Of a stretch of 64,000 nucleotides of DNA, positions 30,892 through 40,337 are shown piece after piece (the first letter of the stretch is position 1; each line of letters starts with the position of its first letter). The notes under the pieces were generated by a model that worked only from the letters and a program-made list of their open reading frames with translations, was not told the origin of the DNA and ran no database searches. The DNA is from Burkholderia ubonensis (lineage in GTDB: Bacteria > Pseudomonadota > Gammaproteobacteria > Burkholderiales > Burkholderiaceae), in contig NZ_CP013422.1 in assembly GCF_001718695.1 (NCBI RefSeq), forward strand, positions 868,001 to 932,000. Direction: 5' to 3'. Made by a program: the position numbers and the translations under genes.

Positions 30892-31650
30892 ATGCCCGAA
30901 GTGCACGCACCTTCCATCCCCGACTCCGCGCTGCAAGTCCTGCTCGTCGACGACGACGCCGAACTGCGCGACCTGCTGCGCAAGTTCTTCCAGCAGCGCG
31001 GCATTGCGTTCTCCGTTCTGCACGACGCCACGAATCTCGCGCGGCGGCTGGAGCGCGAACGGCCGTCCATCATCGTGCTGGATCTCATGATGCCGGGCGT
31101 CGATGGCCTCACCGCGCTCAAGCAGTTGCGCGCGCGCGGCGACACGATTCCGGTCATCATGCTGACCGCGCGCGCCGAAGGCGTGGACCGCGTGCTGGGG
31201 CTCGAACTGGGCGCGGACGACTATCTGGGCAAGCCGTTCATGCCGCAGGAACTGCTCGCGCGCATCCATGCAGTGCTGCGCCGGCAGGGGCCGCCGCCGC
31301 CCGCGGTGGTCCAGGAGAAGCGCGCCCCGTGCCGGTTCGGCCGTTTCGAGCTGGATTTCTCGACGCGCACGCTGCTGTGCGAAGGCGCGCCCGTCAAGCT
31401 CACGGGCGGCGAGTACGCGCTGCTCGAAGTGCTGGCCTCGCATCCGATGGAAACGCTGTCGCGTACGCGGCTCATCGAGCTGCTCCACGGTCCGGACGCC
31501 GACGTGACCGAGCGCGGCATCGACGTGCCGGTATGGCGCCTGCGCCGCCTGATCGAGGACGACCCGTCCAATCCCCGACGGCTGCAGACCATGCGCGGCA
31601 TCGGCTACATGTTCATTCCCGACAACCCGGCCGATGAAGAATCCGTTTGA
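30892..31650 (+). CDS. OmpR/PhoB-family response regulator
   Basis: A 252-aa two-domain regulator. The receiver domain has acidic residues in VLLVDDDAELRDLL, the phospho-acceptor Asp64 in IIVLDLMMPG, Thr92 and Lys114 (GKPF). A C-terminal winged-helix domain (FGRFELDFSTRTLLCEGAPVKLTGGEYALLEVLASHP) binds DNA. It shares a 17-nt overlap with the kinase gene. Its position opposite an RND operon resembles AdeRS and similar systems, so it probably activates the pump. The inducing signal is unknown. Confidence 0.94.
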   Translation: MPEVHAPSIPDSALQVLLVDDDAELRDLLRKFFQQRGIAFSVLHDATNLARRLERERPSIIVLDLMMPGVDGLTALKQLRARGDTIPVIMLTARAEGVDRVLGLELGADDYLGKPFMPQELLARIHAVLRRQGPPPPAVVQEKRAPCRFGRFELDFSTRTLLCEGAPVKLTGGEYALLEVLASHPMETLSRTRLIELLHGPDADVTERGIDVPVWRLRRLIEDDPSNPRRLQTMRGIGYMFIPDNPADEESV

Positions 31651-32911
31651 TTCGATGTTCGGGCGGCTCGTCGTCACCACGGTGGGCCTGCTCGTGCTGG
31701 TTCACCTCACGTCGCTGCTGCTGATCGAGCAAAGCCGCGCGAGCCTTGCCGCCTTCCATATTTCGCGCGTCGTGGAGGCTGCCGCGAGCATGGGCGGGCG
31801 GGGGAGCGGCGGCGATCGGTCGGTGGCCGACATCCTCGGTATTTCGTTCGCGGACCTGAAGCAATTGCCGGCCGCCGACGCGCAGCGCTTTCGCGGCGAC
31901 ACCAATGGGCCGATCGAACGGCAATTGCGGCACGTGCTGCCGTCGGGCACCCACGTGGCAATGGACGGCGACGGCACGCTGCGCGTGCTCCCCGCGGGCA
32001 GCGCGCGCGGCATCGTGCTGCCGCAGGCCGATGTGCCGCTCTACCGCTTCACCGGCGCGCTGGCGTTGACGCTGGCGTTTGCCGTCGTGGTCGCGGTGAT
32101 GCTCGCGTGGCGGTTCAACGGGACGGTGCGCGACCTCGCTGCCGCGGCGCGCGAGCATCGTACGGGCGTTCATGCGAGCCTCGTGCGCAAGCGCGGACCG
32201 CGTGAAGTGCGCGAACTGATCGACGACTTCAACGACATGACGCGCGAACTGGCCGAGGCCGAACGCGAGCGCGCCGTGATGCTCGCGAGCATCGCGCACG
32301 ACCTGCGTACGCCGCTCACGCGCATGCAGGTGCGTGCGGATCTGCTGACCGATCCCGGCGATCGCGACGGCTTTCTGCGCGACACCGAATCGATGTCGCG
32401 CGTCATCACGCAGTTTCTGGACTTCGCCCGCGAAAGCCCTGAAAGTTCGCCGCAGACGAGCGTGGACGCCCACTGCCGGCGCGATTACACCGACGCGCTG
32501 GCTCCCGGCGGCGCAGCGGACACCGACGCGCTGGTGATGCTCGATCTGCGCGCCGGGCCGGACTTCACGCTGCCCATCGTGGATATCGACCGCATTCTCT
32601 CGAACCTCGTCGAAAATGCGCTGACCTACGGCGAGCCGCCCGTGGAAATCGCCACGCGAGCGCATGACGGGCACTACGAGCTCGTGGTGCGTGATCACGG
32701 GCCAGGCGTGTCCGAGCCGGACCTCGACCGCGTGCTGCGTCCGTTTGTCCGGCTCGATCCTGCGCGCGGCGGCACCGCGCACAGCGGCCTCGGCCTCGCC
32801 ATCGTGCGCCGCCTCGTTCGCCATCACGGCGGTACGCTGCAGATTGCCAACGCGGCCGACGGCGGGCTCGTCATCACGATGAGGTTTCCGAACAACAGTG
32901 GCGCGCGGTGA
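31634..32911 (+). CDS. Membrane sensor histidine kinase
   Basis: A 425-aa sensor. A first membrane helix at about 10-31, a periplasmic region of about 105 aa, a second helix at about 138-158 and a HAMP linker come first. The H-box MLASIAHDLRTPLTR has phospho-acceptor His222, the N-box is DIDRILSNLVENAL, and G-boxes read VRDHGPGV and SGLGLAIVRR. It overlaps the response-regulator gene and should phosphorylate that protein. The ORF reaches the family's usual length and nothing appears missing. Confidence 0.94.
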   Translation: MKNPFDSMFGRLVVTTVGLLVLVHLTSLLLIEQSRASLAAFHISRVVEAAASMGGRGSGGDRSVADILGISFADLKQLPAADAQRFRGDTNGPIERQLRHVLPSGTHVAMDGDGTLRVLPAGSARGIVLPQADVPLYRFTGALALTLAFAVVVAVMLAWRFNGTVRDLAAAAREHRTGVHASLVRKRGPREVRELIDDFNDMTRELAEAERERAVMLASIAHDLRTPLTRMQVRADLLTDPGDRDGFLRDTESMSRVITQFLDFARESPESSPQTSVDAHCRRDYTDALAPGGAADTDALVMLDLRAGPDFTLPIVDIDRILSNLVENALTYGEPPVEIATRAHDGHYELVVRDHGPGVSEPDLDRVLRPFVRLDPARGGTAHSGLGLAIVRRLVRHHGGTLQIANAADGGLVITMRFPNNSGAR

Positions 32912-32969
32912 GGCGTGATGAAGCGCCGCATGCGGTGCCTTCTCCCGTTTGCATGCCCGCCCGCGGCGG

Positions 32970-33052
32970 CTAGTCGAGCTTCCATGCGCGCATCGCGTCG
33001 GCAAGCGTGCGGGCGCGTCCGTTGAGGTCCTCGGTGGTGCGGCAACCGATAA
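32970..33052 (-). pseudogene. Probable 3' remnant of an unidentified gene
   Basis: A 27-codon minus-strand frame ends at a TAG (32972-32970) and reads FIGCRTTEDLNGRARTLADA followed by MRAWKLD. Nearly every codon ends in G or C, as in real genes here, while the flanks do not. It looks like the C-terminus of a protein whose upstream part is lost, but I cannot name the family. The rest of 32912-33237 is non-coding. Confidence 0.35.
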
Positions 33053-33144
33053 AAAGACTATACGTCGTGGATCGTTTGCGAGGACGGATAGTCACCGGAT
33101 TCGACCCCGTGTCAGGGCGAATTGACCAATATATTCAGCCATCG

Positions 33145-33161
33145 TGAGGAATACTTCCTCA
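33145..33161. promoter_or_regulatory. Inverted repeat upstream of the second chemoreceptor
   Basis: TGAGGAA-TAC-TTCCTCA is a perfect 7-bp inverted repeat with a 3-bp spacer, 77 bp upstream of the chemoreceptor ATG in a locally AT-richer stretch. It could be an operator or an mRNA leader stem. The assignment rests on symmetry alone. Confidence 0.4.
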
Positions 33162-33237
33162 GGCACGGAAAGCGCGAATTACAGTAAGTCTTCCTGCTTG
33201 CCGACATAACGAAACAACACAAGGGGAGGAAGAACGT

Positions 33238-34806
33238 ATGGGCTCCATGACAGTCGGCAGGAAGCTGGGCGCAGCATTCGGTATCGTCGTACTAATTGCG
33301 TTGATCGGCAGCGCCATCTCGATCGTCAATTTTCTGAAGCTGAACCAGGCGAACGGCTGGAACGTTCATAGTTATCAGGTTCTGCGAGCGAACGACGACA
33401 TGTTGACCAGCATGGTCAACATGGAGACGGGCGTGCGCGGCTACGTGGCTGCGGGAGACGACCGGTTTCTGGAGCCCTATAAGGCCGGCCTCAGGCAGTT
33501 CGCCAAGTCGTTCGACGTCGTGCGCAGCCTCACATCGGACAATGCCGCGCAACAGCGCCGTCTCGAGACGCTGCGCGACATGCATCGGAAGGTGGCGGAG
33601 GTCGACGACAAGCTGATCGCGATGCGGCGTGACGTCAATGCCGGTACGCAGCCTGCCAACGTGCTGATCGACTACTTCAAGCAGGGCGACGACAAGCAGT
33701 TCATGGATCGCTATCGAGCGGTAGCCGCCGAGTTGAACGAGGCCGAGCAGTCGCTGCTCGATCAACGTTCAGGAGAGGTGGCCAGCTTGACCGCGTTGAC
33801 CAAGGTGACGCTCGCGGCAGCGGGCGTCATCACCGTCATCCTGTCGATCGTGCTGGGAACCGTCATCACCCGCGGCATCATGCGGTCGCTGGGCGGCGAG
33901 CCTGCCGACGCCGCGGCCGTGGCCGGACGTATTGCCGAAGGCAATCTCGAAGCACCGGTGCCGGTCGCGCCGAATGATCGCGGCAGCCTGATGGCGTCGC
34001 TCGAATCGATGCGGCGGCAACTGAGCGGCATCGTGTCGGAAATTCAGTCGACCGCGGAATCGATCACGACTTCGGCCGGCGAAATCGCGCAGGGGAACCT
34101 CGATCTCTCGCAGCGAACGGAAGAGCAGGCGGCGTCGCTCGAGGAAACGGCGGCCAGCATGGAGCAGTTGACCGCGACGGTTCGTCAGAATACGGAAAAC
34201 GCGAAGCAGGCGAATGCGCTTGCGGGCAGCGCCTGCGAGGTCGCGATGCGCGGCGGCGAAGTGGTGAACGAGGTGGTCGACTCCATGCGCGCCATTTCGA
34301 GCAGTTCCGGCAAAGTTGCCGAAATCATTGCCGTGATCGAAGGAATTGCGTTCCAGACGAACATTCTCGCGCTGAACGCGGCAGTCGAGGCCGCGCGTGC
34401 GGGCGAGCAGGGGCGCGGGTTTGCGGTGGTGGCCGGCGAAGTTCGCACGTTGGCGCAACGCAGCGCGAATGCGGCGAAAGAAATCAAGGACCTCATCAAC
34501 GGTTCGGTCGAGAGCGTGGCGCTGGGGTCCCAGCAGGTCGAACGCGCGGGCGCGACCATGTCGGACATCGTGCAGTCCGTGCGGCGAGTGACCGACATCA
34601 TGAATGAAATCGCATCGGCCTCGGACGAGCAGGGAACGGGTATCGAGCAGGTCAATGTCGCCGTGGGCCAGATGGATTCGGTCACGCAGCAGAACGCGGC
34701 ACTCGTCGAGCAGGCGTCGGCAGCCGCGCAGGCGATGGCGCAGCAAGCGACCACGCTGCGCGACGTGGTCGGGGTATTCAGGATCGGACGCGTCGCCGCG
34801 CGCTGA
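33238..34806 (+). CDS. Methyl-accepting chemotaxis protein with CHASE3-type sensor
   Basis: An inner-membrane chemoreceptor of 522 aa. A first helix at about 10-32 is followed by a periplasmic helical domain with [27 protein letters not shown], the CHASE3 signature. The second membrane helix (about 185-207), a HAMP domain and a cytoplasmic signalling domain with [20 protein letters not shown] from about residue 367 follow. No CheR-tethering pentapeptide is seen. The GGGGAGGAAG upstream of the ATG is a good ribosome-binding site. No che genes are nearby, so it presumably uses the chromosomal chemotaxis set. Confidence 0.94.
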   Translation: MGSMTVGRKLGAAFGIVVLIALIGSAISIVNFLKLNQANGWNVHSYQVLRANDDMLTSMVNMETGVRGYVAAGDDRFLEPYKAGLRQFAKSFDVVRSLTSDNAAQQRRLETLRDMHRKVAEVDDKLIAMRRDVNAGTQPANVLIDYFKQGDDKQFMDRYRAVAAELNEAEQSLLDQRSGEVASLTALTKVTLAAAGVITVILSIVLGTVITRGIMRSLGGEPADAAAVAGRIAEGNLEAPVPVAPNDRGSLMASLESMRRQLSGIVSEIQSTAESITTSAGEIAQGNLDLSQRTEEQAASLEETAASMEQLTATVRQNTENAKQANALAGSACEVAMRGGEVVNEVVDSMRAISSSSGKVAEIIAVIEGIAFQTNILALNAAVEAARAGEQGRGFAVVAGEVRTLAQRSANAAKEIKDLINGSVESVALGSQQVERAGATMSDIVQSVRRVTDIMNEIASASDEQGTGIEQVNVAVGQMDSVTQQNAALVEQASAAAQAMAQQATTLRDVVGVFRIGRVAAR

Positions 34807-34891
34807 GGACTTGGCCCTCGGTGCTTCGCCGGAAGTCGATGCGAGTGGGAGCCGAGCCGCTCGCGCGGCGAAGTTTTCGTAGATCCGACGC

Positions 34892-34913
34892 GGCCGGTCC
34901 GCGCGGACCGGCC
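34892..34913 (+). terminator. Perfect 11-bp palindromic stem after the second chemoreceptor
   Basis: GGCCGGTCCGC (34892-34902) is followed immediately by GCGGACCGGCC (34903-34913), 85 nt after the stop. It shares its stem core with the ggt terminator but lacks a T-run. Confidence 0.55.
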
Positions 34914-34956
34914 CTGCGCACGACGCACGGCAATCGCGCACGTCGGGGCGGGCAGT

Positions 34957-34983
34957 CGGACGCCGATCACCCCCCGGCGTCCG
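34957..34983. terminator. Hairpin between the chemoreceptor and GH3 gene
   Basis: CGGACGCCG (34957-34965) and CGGCGTCCG (34975-34983) form a 9-bp stem around a 9-nt loop in the convergent gap, 19 nt after the GH3 stop on the minus strand. There is no T-run; it may be a minus-strand terminator. Confidence 0.5.
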
Positions 34984-35001
34984 CCCCTGCCAGCCGCTTG
35001 C

Positions 35002-37203
35002 TCAACTGCCCTGCAAACGGATATCGCGCGACGACGCACCGACATACACCGTGCCGCGCGCGACGTAGCGCCAGCCGCTGCGCGATGCGTCCCACACGCT
35101 CTGCATCCGCGGCGGGACGGTGATGCGCACGCGCCGCGCCTCACCCGGGTTCAGGTCGATCTTCTCCCAGCCGACCAGGCGGCGCGGCGGCTCGTCCTTG
35201 TACGGCACGCCGAGGTACACCTGCGGCACGTCCGCGCCGGCCACGGGCCCGTCATTGCGCACGGTGAACGACACGCCGAGCGAGCCGTCGCGCTGCCGCG
35301 ACACGGACAACCCCGAGTACGAGAAGTGCGTGTACGACAGGCCGTAGCCGAACTCGAACATCGGCTTGATGTTGTTCGCGTCGTACCAGCGATAGCCCAT
35401 GTTCAGCCGTTCCGCGTAAACGGGATCGTTGTCGAATGCGCCGCCCGCTTTCCAGGACGGCGTGTCCTGGTCGCGCGCGGGGAACGTGACGGGCAGCCTG
35501 CCGGACGGGTTGACCTTGCCGAACAGCACGTTCGCGATCGCGTTGCCGCCGCCTTCGCCCGGGTACCACGCCTCGACGATCGCGGCGACGCGGTCCTTCC
35601 ACGGCATCAGTACCGGATTGCCGCTCTGGACCACGACGACCGTATGCGGATTCGCGCGCGCGACGGCGTCGACGAGCGCGTCCTGGTTCGACGGATTCGC
35701 GAGGCCGAGGCTCTGCAGGTCGCCGAAGTCTTCGCCGGCCGGCTGCGCGACCACGACGATCGCGACGTCGGAGCGAGCGGCGAGCGCCGCGGCCTGGTCG
35801 ATCTCCTGCTGCGTGTACGCACGGAACGGCGCCTGCTGGTCGCTGTTGCCCGCGAACGTGACCTGCGCGGCGGGCGCGAGCGCGCGAATCGCCGCGACGA
35901 TCGGCACGTCGACCTTCAGCCACGGGTTGCGCCACCAGCTGCAGCCGGCCGATGCGCCGAACGCGAGGCCGCCGCAGCCCGCGAACGAACCGGTGACCGG
36001 GTCGCGCGTGTTGCCGGAGCCGCCGCCCGACAGCACGGCCGCATCGGCATGGCCGCCGATCACCGCGATCCGCGCGAGCGCGGCGGCGGCGAGCGGCAAC
36101 TGGTTGCCGTCGTTCTTCAACAGGACGATCGACCGCTCGGCGGCCGCCTGCGCGAACCGGCCGGCGGCCGCGAAGTCGATCGCGCCGCCGCCCTTGGGCG
36201 GGTCGTCCATCACGCCGGTGCGGATCATCACGAACAGCTTGCGCCGCACCATGTCGTCGAGCCGCGCCGTCGACACCGAGCCGTTCGCGATCGCCTGCTT
36301 GACCGCCGCGGGCGTGAGGAACACGCTCGGCCCGACGTCTTCCTCTTCGTCGAGCCCCGCGTTGACCGCCTTCGCGGTGCTGTGCGTCGCGCCCCAGTCG
36401 GACTGCACCTGGCCCTGGAAGCCCCATTCGTTCTTCAGCACGTCGTTCAGCAGATGCGCGTTCTCGCACGCGTAGTCGCCGTTCAGCCGGTTGTAGCTGC
36501 ACATCACGCTGCCGGGCTGCGCGCGTCTCGCGGCGATCTCGAACGGCAGCAGGTAGAGCTCGCGCAGCGTGCGCTCGTCGATCTGGCTGTTGCCGCCCAT
36601 CCGGCCGTGTTCCTGCTCGTTGCCGGCGTAATGCTTGATGGTCGCGACGACCTTGTGCCGCTGCGTCGCGAGCGTGCGTTCGGCGAGCAGCTCGCCGGCA
36701 AGCAGCGGGTCCTCGCCGAGATACTCGAACAGCCGGCCGCCGCGCGGCTCGCGCGCGAGGTTGGCGCCGCCGCCGAGGCCCATCCCGAATCCTTGCGCGC
36801 GCAACTGGATCGCGACCTGCGTGCCGTAGTCGTACGCGAGGCGGCGATCCCAGCTCGCGGCGACGGCGAGCGTCGCCGGGAACGTCGTGCTGGCCTGCGA
36901 CGTGCTGCCCGAGCCCGTCGCCGAATCGACCATGTTCAGGTCGGGGATGCCGAGGCGCGGCACGCCCTGGATGTAGCCGGCGCCGCCGCCGGGCACCTTC
37001 GACATTTCGTACTGCGAGTGAATGAAGCGGAGTTTCTCGTCGAGCGTCATCTTGCGCACGAGCAGGTCGGCGCGCTGCTGCGCGGCCGACGACGCGAACG
37101 CGTCGGCTGCACTGCCCGGTGAATCGAAATCGGCGTTGGCCGCATAGACGCTGGTGCAGAGGGTCGCTGCCAGCACGGCGGCCGGCCAGAGTTTGTCCCG
37201 CAT
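35002..37203 (-). CDS. Exported glycoside hydrolase family 3 beta-glucosidase
   Basis: A 733-aa secreted enzyme expected to release terminal beta-linked sugars. The signal peptide is MRDKLWPAAVLAATLCTSVYA. The GH3 N-terminal barrel contains GGGANLAREPRGGRLFEYLGEDPLLAGE and the nucleophile Asp at about residue 268 in QVQSDWGATHS. The second domain and a C-terminal fibronectin III-like domain (VSFTVRNDGPVAGADVPQVYLGVP) follow. The ATG at 37203 has GGAGAG 6 nt upstream, better than ATG 37215. It may release sugars from plant material. The long upstream region carries two palindromes at 37443-37477. Confidence 0.94.
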   Translation of the reverse strand: MRDKLWPAAVLAATLCTSVYAANADFDSPGSAADAFASSAAQQRADLLVRKMTLDEKLRFIHSQYEMSKVPGGGAGYIQGVPRLGIPDLNMVDSATGSGSTSQASTTFPATLAVAASWDRRLAYDYGTQVAIQLRAQGFGMGLGGGANLAREPRGGRLFEYLGEDPLLAGELLAERTLATQRHKVVATIKHYAGNEQEHGRMGGNSQIDERTLRELYLLPFEIAARRAQPGSVMCSYNRLNGDYACENAHLLNDVLKNEWGFQGQVQSDWGATHSTAKAVNAGLDEEEDVGPSVFLTPAAVKQAIANGSVSTARLDDMVRRKLFVMIRTGVMDDPPKGGGAIDFAAAGRFAQAAAERSIVLLKNDGNQLPLAAAALARIAVIGGHADAAVLSGGGSGNTRDPVTGSFAGCGGLAFGASAGCSWWRNPWLKVDVPIVAAIRALAPAAQVTFAGNSDQQAPFRAYTQQEIDQAAALAARSDVAIVVVAQPAGEDFGDLQSLGLANPSNQDALVDAVARANPHTVVVVQSGNPVLMPWKDRVAAIVEAWYPGEGGGNAIANVLFGKVNPSGRLPVTFPARDQDTPSWKAGGAFDNDPVYAERLNMGYRWYDANNIKPMFEFGYGLSYTHFSYSGLSVSRQRDGSLGVSFTVRNDGPVAGADVPQVYLGVPYKDEPPRRLVGWEKIDLNPGEARRVRITVPPRMQSVWDASRSGWRYVARGTVYVGASSRDIRLQGS

Positions 37204-38219
37204 GTTGCTCTCCATGATCGTGATGCCGGTTGTTCGGGTGAGGTCAGGAGCTGCACACGTTCGATCGATTCGCATCGAACGCCTTCGGCCGGCGATGCAC
37301 GGTGATTGCGCGTCGGCACGCCACGCCGGGCGGGGAATCGTTACGGCCGGTTGGGCGCGAACGGCACCGACGACGGCGACGCGGACCGTCGAACGCTGCC
37401 GAATCGTATGTAGCGATCCTCTGCAGCGACCAATGGTATGAATGTAGTTTGACTACAGCATCGGTGTTTCTACCGATACGTACGATCTTTTTTTGACGCG
37501 GTCGTGCGGGGTCGCGAAAACGCGGTCATCGTTCCCGAGTGCCGCGATGCAGCGTCGTAACAACTACCTGCATTCCGGCGGTTGCGTCGAAAACGCTGCA
37601 CATTGCCGCGCACTGAACCGGCCGCCGAAACGCCGTTGGTGCACTGCGACGAACGTAAGTGAGGTGGCTCACATACGCATCGCGCGGGACGGTATTCAAT
37701 CGCGTGATGCCGCATCGCCGGGTGCGCGCCGGAGGGCGTGTTTTGAAAATGTAATGTGCCGTACCGAATGCGGCGGCATCGAATGGCCTAATCGCCGCGT
37801 GGGAGCAGGCCGAGTGCCAGGCCTGCGACGCCGATTCCGCGAGCGCGTAACGGCCAGGTGGCGCAGCACGAATCAAACAATTGCAAAGACCAAGCTCAAC
37901 CCAGAGGCGCCTGCACGTCAGGTGATGCTCGACAGACACGCGCGGCCCGCTCGGGCATGCGGGTGTTTTCATATACGGGTGTATTCGTGGGAACCCAAAT
38001 CGATACGCAAGGACGGAGCCGGCTACGGGGATACGGCTCAACGCGTCGCAACGTCAGTCGTTCCCGATCCGTCGAATGCGGCCGCCCGGGCATGCGTGTG
38101 CGCTGCGCGCGCACGCTGCGGCTGCGCCCGCCGATGTACGTGCAATGCTTTTCGCAGTCCGGCTGCTCGCCCCGAGGCGGAGCGCCGGCGCATCGGGCGT
38201 TCAGCGCGAGGACCGCATC
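37204..38219. other. Long intergenic region upstream of GH3 and the polysaccharide locus
   Basis: About 1 kb between divergent genes with lower GC than its surroundings. The longest frames (37526-38041 minus; 37493-38863 plus) show no similarity, irregular GC3 and no ribosome-binding site, so I reject them. It holds two palindromes at 37443-37477 and must contain the promoters of the GH3 gene and of the gene at 38220. I found no good sigma-54 -24/-12 match. Confidence 0.55.
37443..37477. promoter_or_regulatory. Two adjacent palindromes upstream of the GH3 gene
   Basis: TGTAGT-N3-ACTACA (37443-37457) is followed two bases later by ATCGGT-N6-ACCGAT (37460-37477). Both are perfect and lie about 240-275 bp upstream of the GH3 start. 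The second has the half-site spacing of LacI- or LuxR-type operators. No regulator gene is adjacent. Confidence 0.5.
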
Positions 38220-39995
38220 ATGATGCCGATTCAGTTCGACGGTTGTGTCGGCTGGCTTCACGCGGGCGATCGGTCGCATGGGATCGTGATCTGCGAGCCG
38301 CTCGGCCACGAGGCGTTGTGGCTTCACAAGCTCGTGCGCTCGCTCGCCGAGCGCCTCGCGGAGCGCGGCTTTCCGGTGCTGCGATTCCATTACCCGGCGA
38401 GCGGCGACTCGCTCGGCGACGAACACGATGCCGAACGCTTCGACCGCATGCTCGCGAGCGTCCGGCATGCGGTCGACGCACTGCGCGAGCGCGTCGCCGT
38501 CGATACGCTGTCCGTCGTCGGCATGCGCGCCGGTGCCACGTTGGCGTTGCTGGCCGCGGACGGCATTCCCGAATTGACCCGCTTCGTCGCGCTGGCGCCG
38601 GTGGTGCGCGGACGCGGCTATCTGCGCGAGCTGTCGCTCGTCGCACAAAGCTGGCTCGACAACGTATCGCCCGCGGTGCGCGACGCGGTTCGCGACGAAC
38701 GGCCGCTGCGCGTGCTCGGCCATGTGTATCCCGAAGATCTCGTCGAGCGCCTGCGCAGCATCAATCTGAGCGAGTGCGTCGCAAGCGCGCGCGTGTTGCC
38801 CGCGCGCGCGTTACTCGTCGATGCGCCCTACGGCGACGGCTCCGCGCTCGCGGATGCGTTTGAGGCGCGCGGCGTGTCGGTGGAGATGCGCACCTGCGCC
38901 GACTGGGGCGGCATGATGCGCGAGCCGGTGTGGTCGCGGCTGCCCGCCGGCTTGCTCGACACGGTCGTGAACTGGATCGACGACGGCACCGACGGTGGCG
39001 TACGCGGGCCGCTACCCGGCGCCGGGCTGGGCGTGACGTTGACGGCGCAGAGCAGCGTCGAACGTATCGTCGCCGTCGAGCCGGCTCGAATGATCGGCGT
39101 GCTGTGCGAGCCGGCCGGCATGGTCCGGCGCGCTGCCGCACCGACGCTGCTGATCGCCAATACGGCGACCAATCCGCGTGTCGCCGACGGTCGCTTCGCG
39201 GTCCGGCTTGCGCGCTCGCTCGCGGCGGCGGGGATCAGCAGCCTGCGCATCGATTCGACCGGCGTCGGCGACAGCGGCCCGCGCGCGACGGACGATCAGT
39301 CGAACATTCCGTATTCGGATCAGGCGATCGCGGATGTCGTCACGGCGGCGCGCTGGCTGAACGCGCACGGGCATCGCGAGATCGTCGCGTTCGGCATCTG
39401 CTCCGGCGCGTATGCGTCGCTTCATGCGGCCGCGCGCGAGCAACTGGCCGGCGTGATCGCGGTGAATCTGCCGGCGTTCGTCTGGCCGCGCGGGCAAACG
39501 CTCGCCGATGCATTGAACAACCAGACGAATTCGATGCGCGGCTACTGGGCGTCGCTACGTTGCGGTCGCAAGCTGCGCCGGCTGCTGACCGAAGGACGCG
39601 ACCTGCGGCCGGTGCTGCGTGCGATGTTCCGGTTCGCCGCGGGGGTCGCGACGGGGCCGCTCAAGCGTGTCGGCGAACATCTCGGCTGGCGGCCCGGCAA
39701 GGACACGCCGCGCGGCATGCTGCGCGACATGTCGGCGCGCGGCATCCGCACGCATCTGGTCTACGGCACTTTCGACCCGGGCGTCGACGTGCTCGTCCGC
39801 CACTTCGGTCCTGCGGCGCATGCGTTCGCGCATCTGCCGAACGTGTCCGTCGACATGAAGGACGCGCTCGATCATTCGTTGCACGGCGATGTCGCCGCGC
39901 AGTACGTCGTGACGCGCTGCGCGACGCTGCTGTCCGGCTGGGATGCGCCGGCCGAACTCGCCATGCCCGCGCAGCCCGAGCACGCACCGCTGTAG
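38220..39995 (+). CDS. Tandem alpha/beta-hydrolase-fold protein of the polysaccharide locus
   Basis: A 591-aa protein with two consecutive alpha/beta-hydrolase-like halves. In the first (about 15-255) the nucleophile elbow is GMRAG (101-105), with Arg103 where Ser is expected, so this half is probably inactive. In the second (about 290-570) the elbow is GICSG (392-396), with Cys394 as a possible nucleophile; GTFDPGVD and DHSLHG near the C-terminus may supply Asp and His. Proteins of this kind occur with exosortase and polysaccharide loci. A role in acyl or ester processing of the polymer is inference. GAGGA lies 8 nt upstream of the ATG, and the leader is identical over 17 bases to that of the GNAT gene at 53497. 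Confidence 0.82.
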   Translation: MMPIQFDGCVGWLHAGDRSHGIVICEPLGHEALWLHKLVRSLAERLAERGFPVLRFHYPASGDSLGDEHDAERFDRMLASVRHAVDALRERVAVDTLSVVGMRAGATLALLAADGIPELTRFVALAPVVRGRGYLRELSLVAQSWLDNVSPAVRDAVRDERPLRVLGHVYPEDLVERLRSINLSECVASARVLPARALLVDAPYGDGSALADAFEARGVSVEMRTCADWGGMMREPVWSRLPAGLLDTVVNWIDDGTDGGVRGPLPGAGLGVTLTAQSSVERIVAVEPARMIGVLCEPAGMVRRAAAPTLLIANTATNPRVADGRFAVRLARSLAAAGISSLRIDSTGVGDSGPRATDDQSNIPYSDQAIADVVTAARWLNAHGHREIVAFGICSGAYASLHAAAREQLAGVIAVNLPAFVWPRGQTLADALNNQTNSMRGYWASLRCGRKLRRLLTEGRDLRPVLRAMFRFAAGVATGPLKRVGEHLGWRPGKDTPRGMLRDMSARGIRTHLVYGTFDPGVDVLVRHFGPAAHAFAHLPNVSVDMKDALDHSLHGDVAAQYVVTRCATLLSGWDAPAELAMPAQPEHAPL

Positions 39996-40337
39996 CGCGC
40001 TTACGGCACGTTCGCGCGGCATGCGGCGATCGCATCGTCGCAGCCGCCCGTACGCTTCGCGAGCCGCATCGCCGCAGCACGGCGCCTGCCGCCAACGTAA
40101 CCGGACGAACAGATCGCGCGCGTCGGCGGCCGTATCCTGACGCTGTCGAATTTTCATGCGAGCCTGTTCGCAGGCGCAGCCGCGACCCCGCCCAGGAATG
40201 ACAATGAAGCAAGCGTGCCGGAAACATCGGAAGTGGAAAGGCCGTCACGGCGAGCGCGCGATGCGCGCGCGCTTCGACGCGTCGGCGCACGACGCGGCCT
40301 CGCGCGCCCGGCATTGCGGCGGCCGGGGGCGAGCGTG
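39996..40337. other. Gap before the first glycosyltransferase gene
   Basis: About 340 bases. Frames at 40156-40338 and 40215 onward are Arg-rich and without similarity. One small stem GCCTG-TTCG-CAGGC (40152-40165) is visible. Otherwise I see nothing. Confidence 0.5.

Noticed and set aside
33170..33237. Sigma-28 promoter of the second chemoreceptor
   Set aside because: TAAG and GCCGACATAA are present but about 4 bp too close together.
37526..38041. 171-codon minus-strand frame in the GH3-hydrolase gap
   Set aside because: Irregular codon use, no similarity and no ribosome-binding site.
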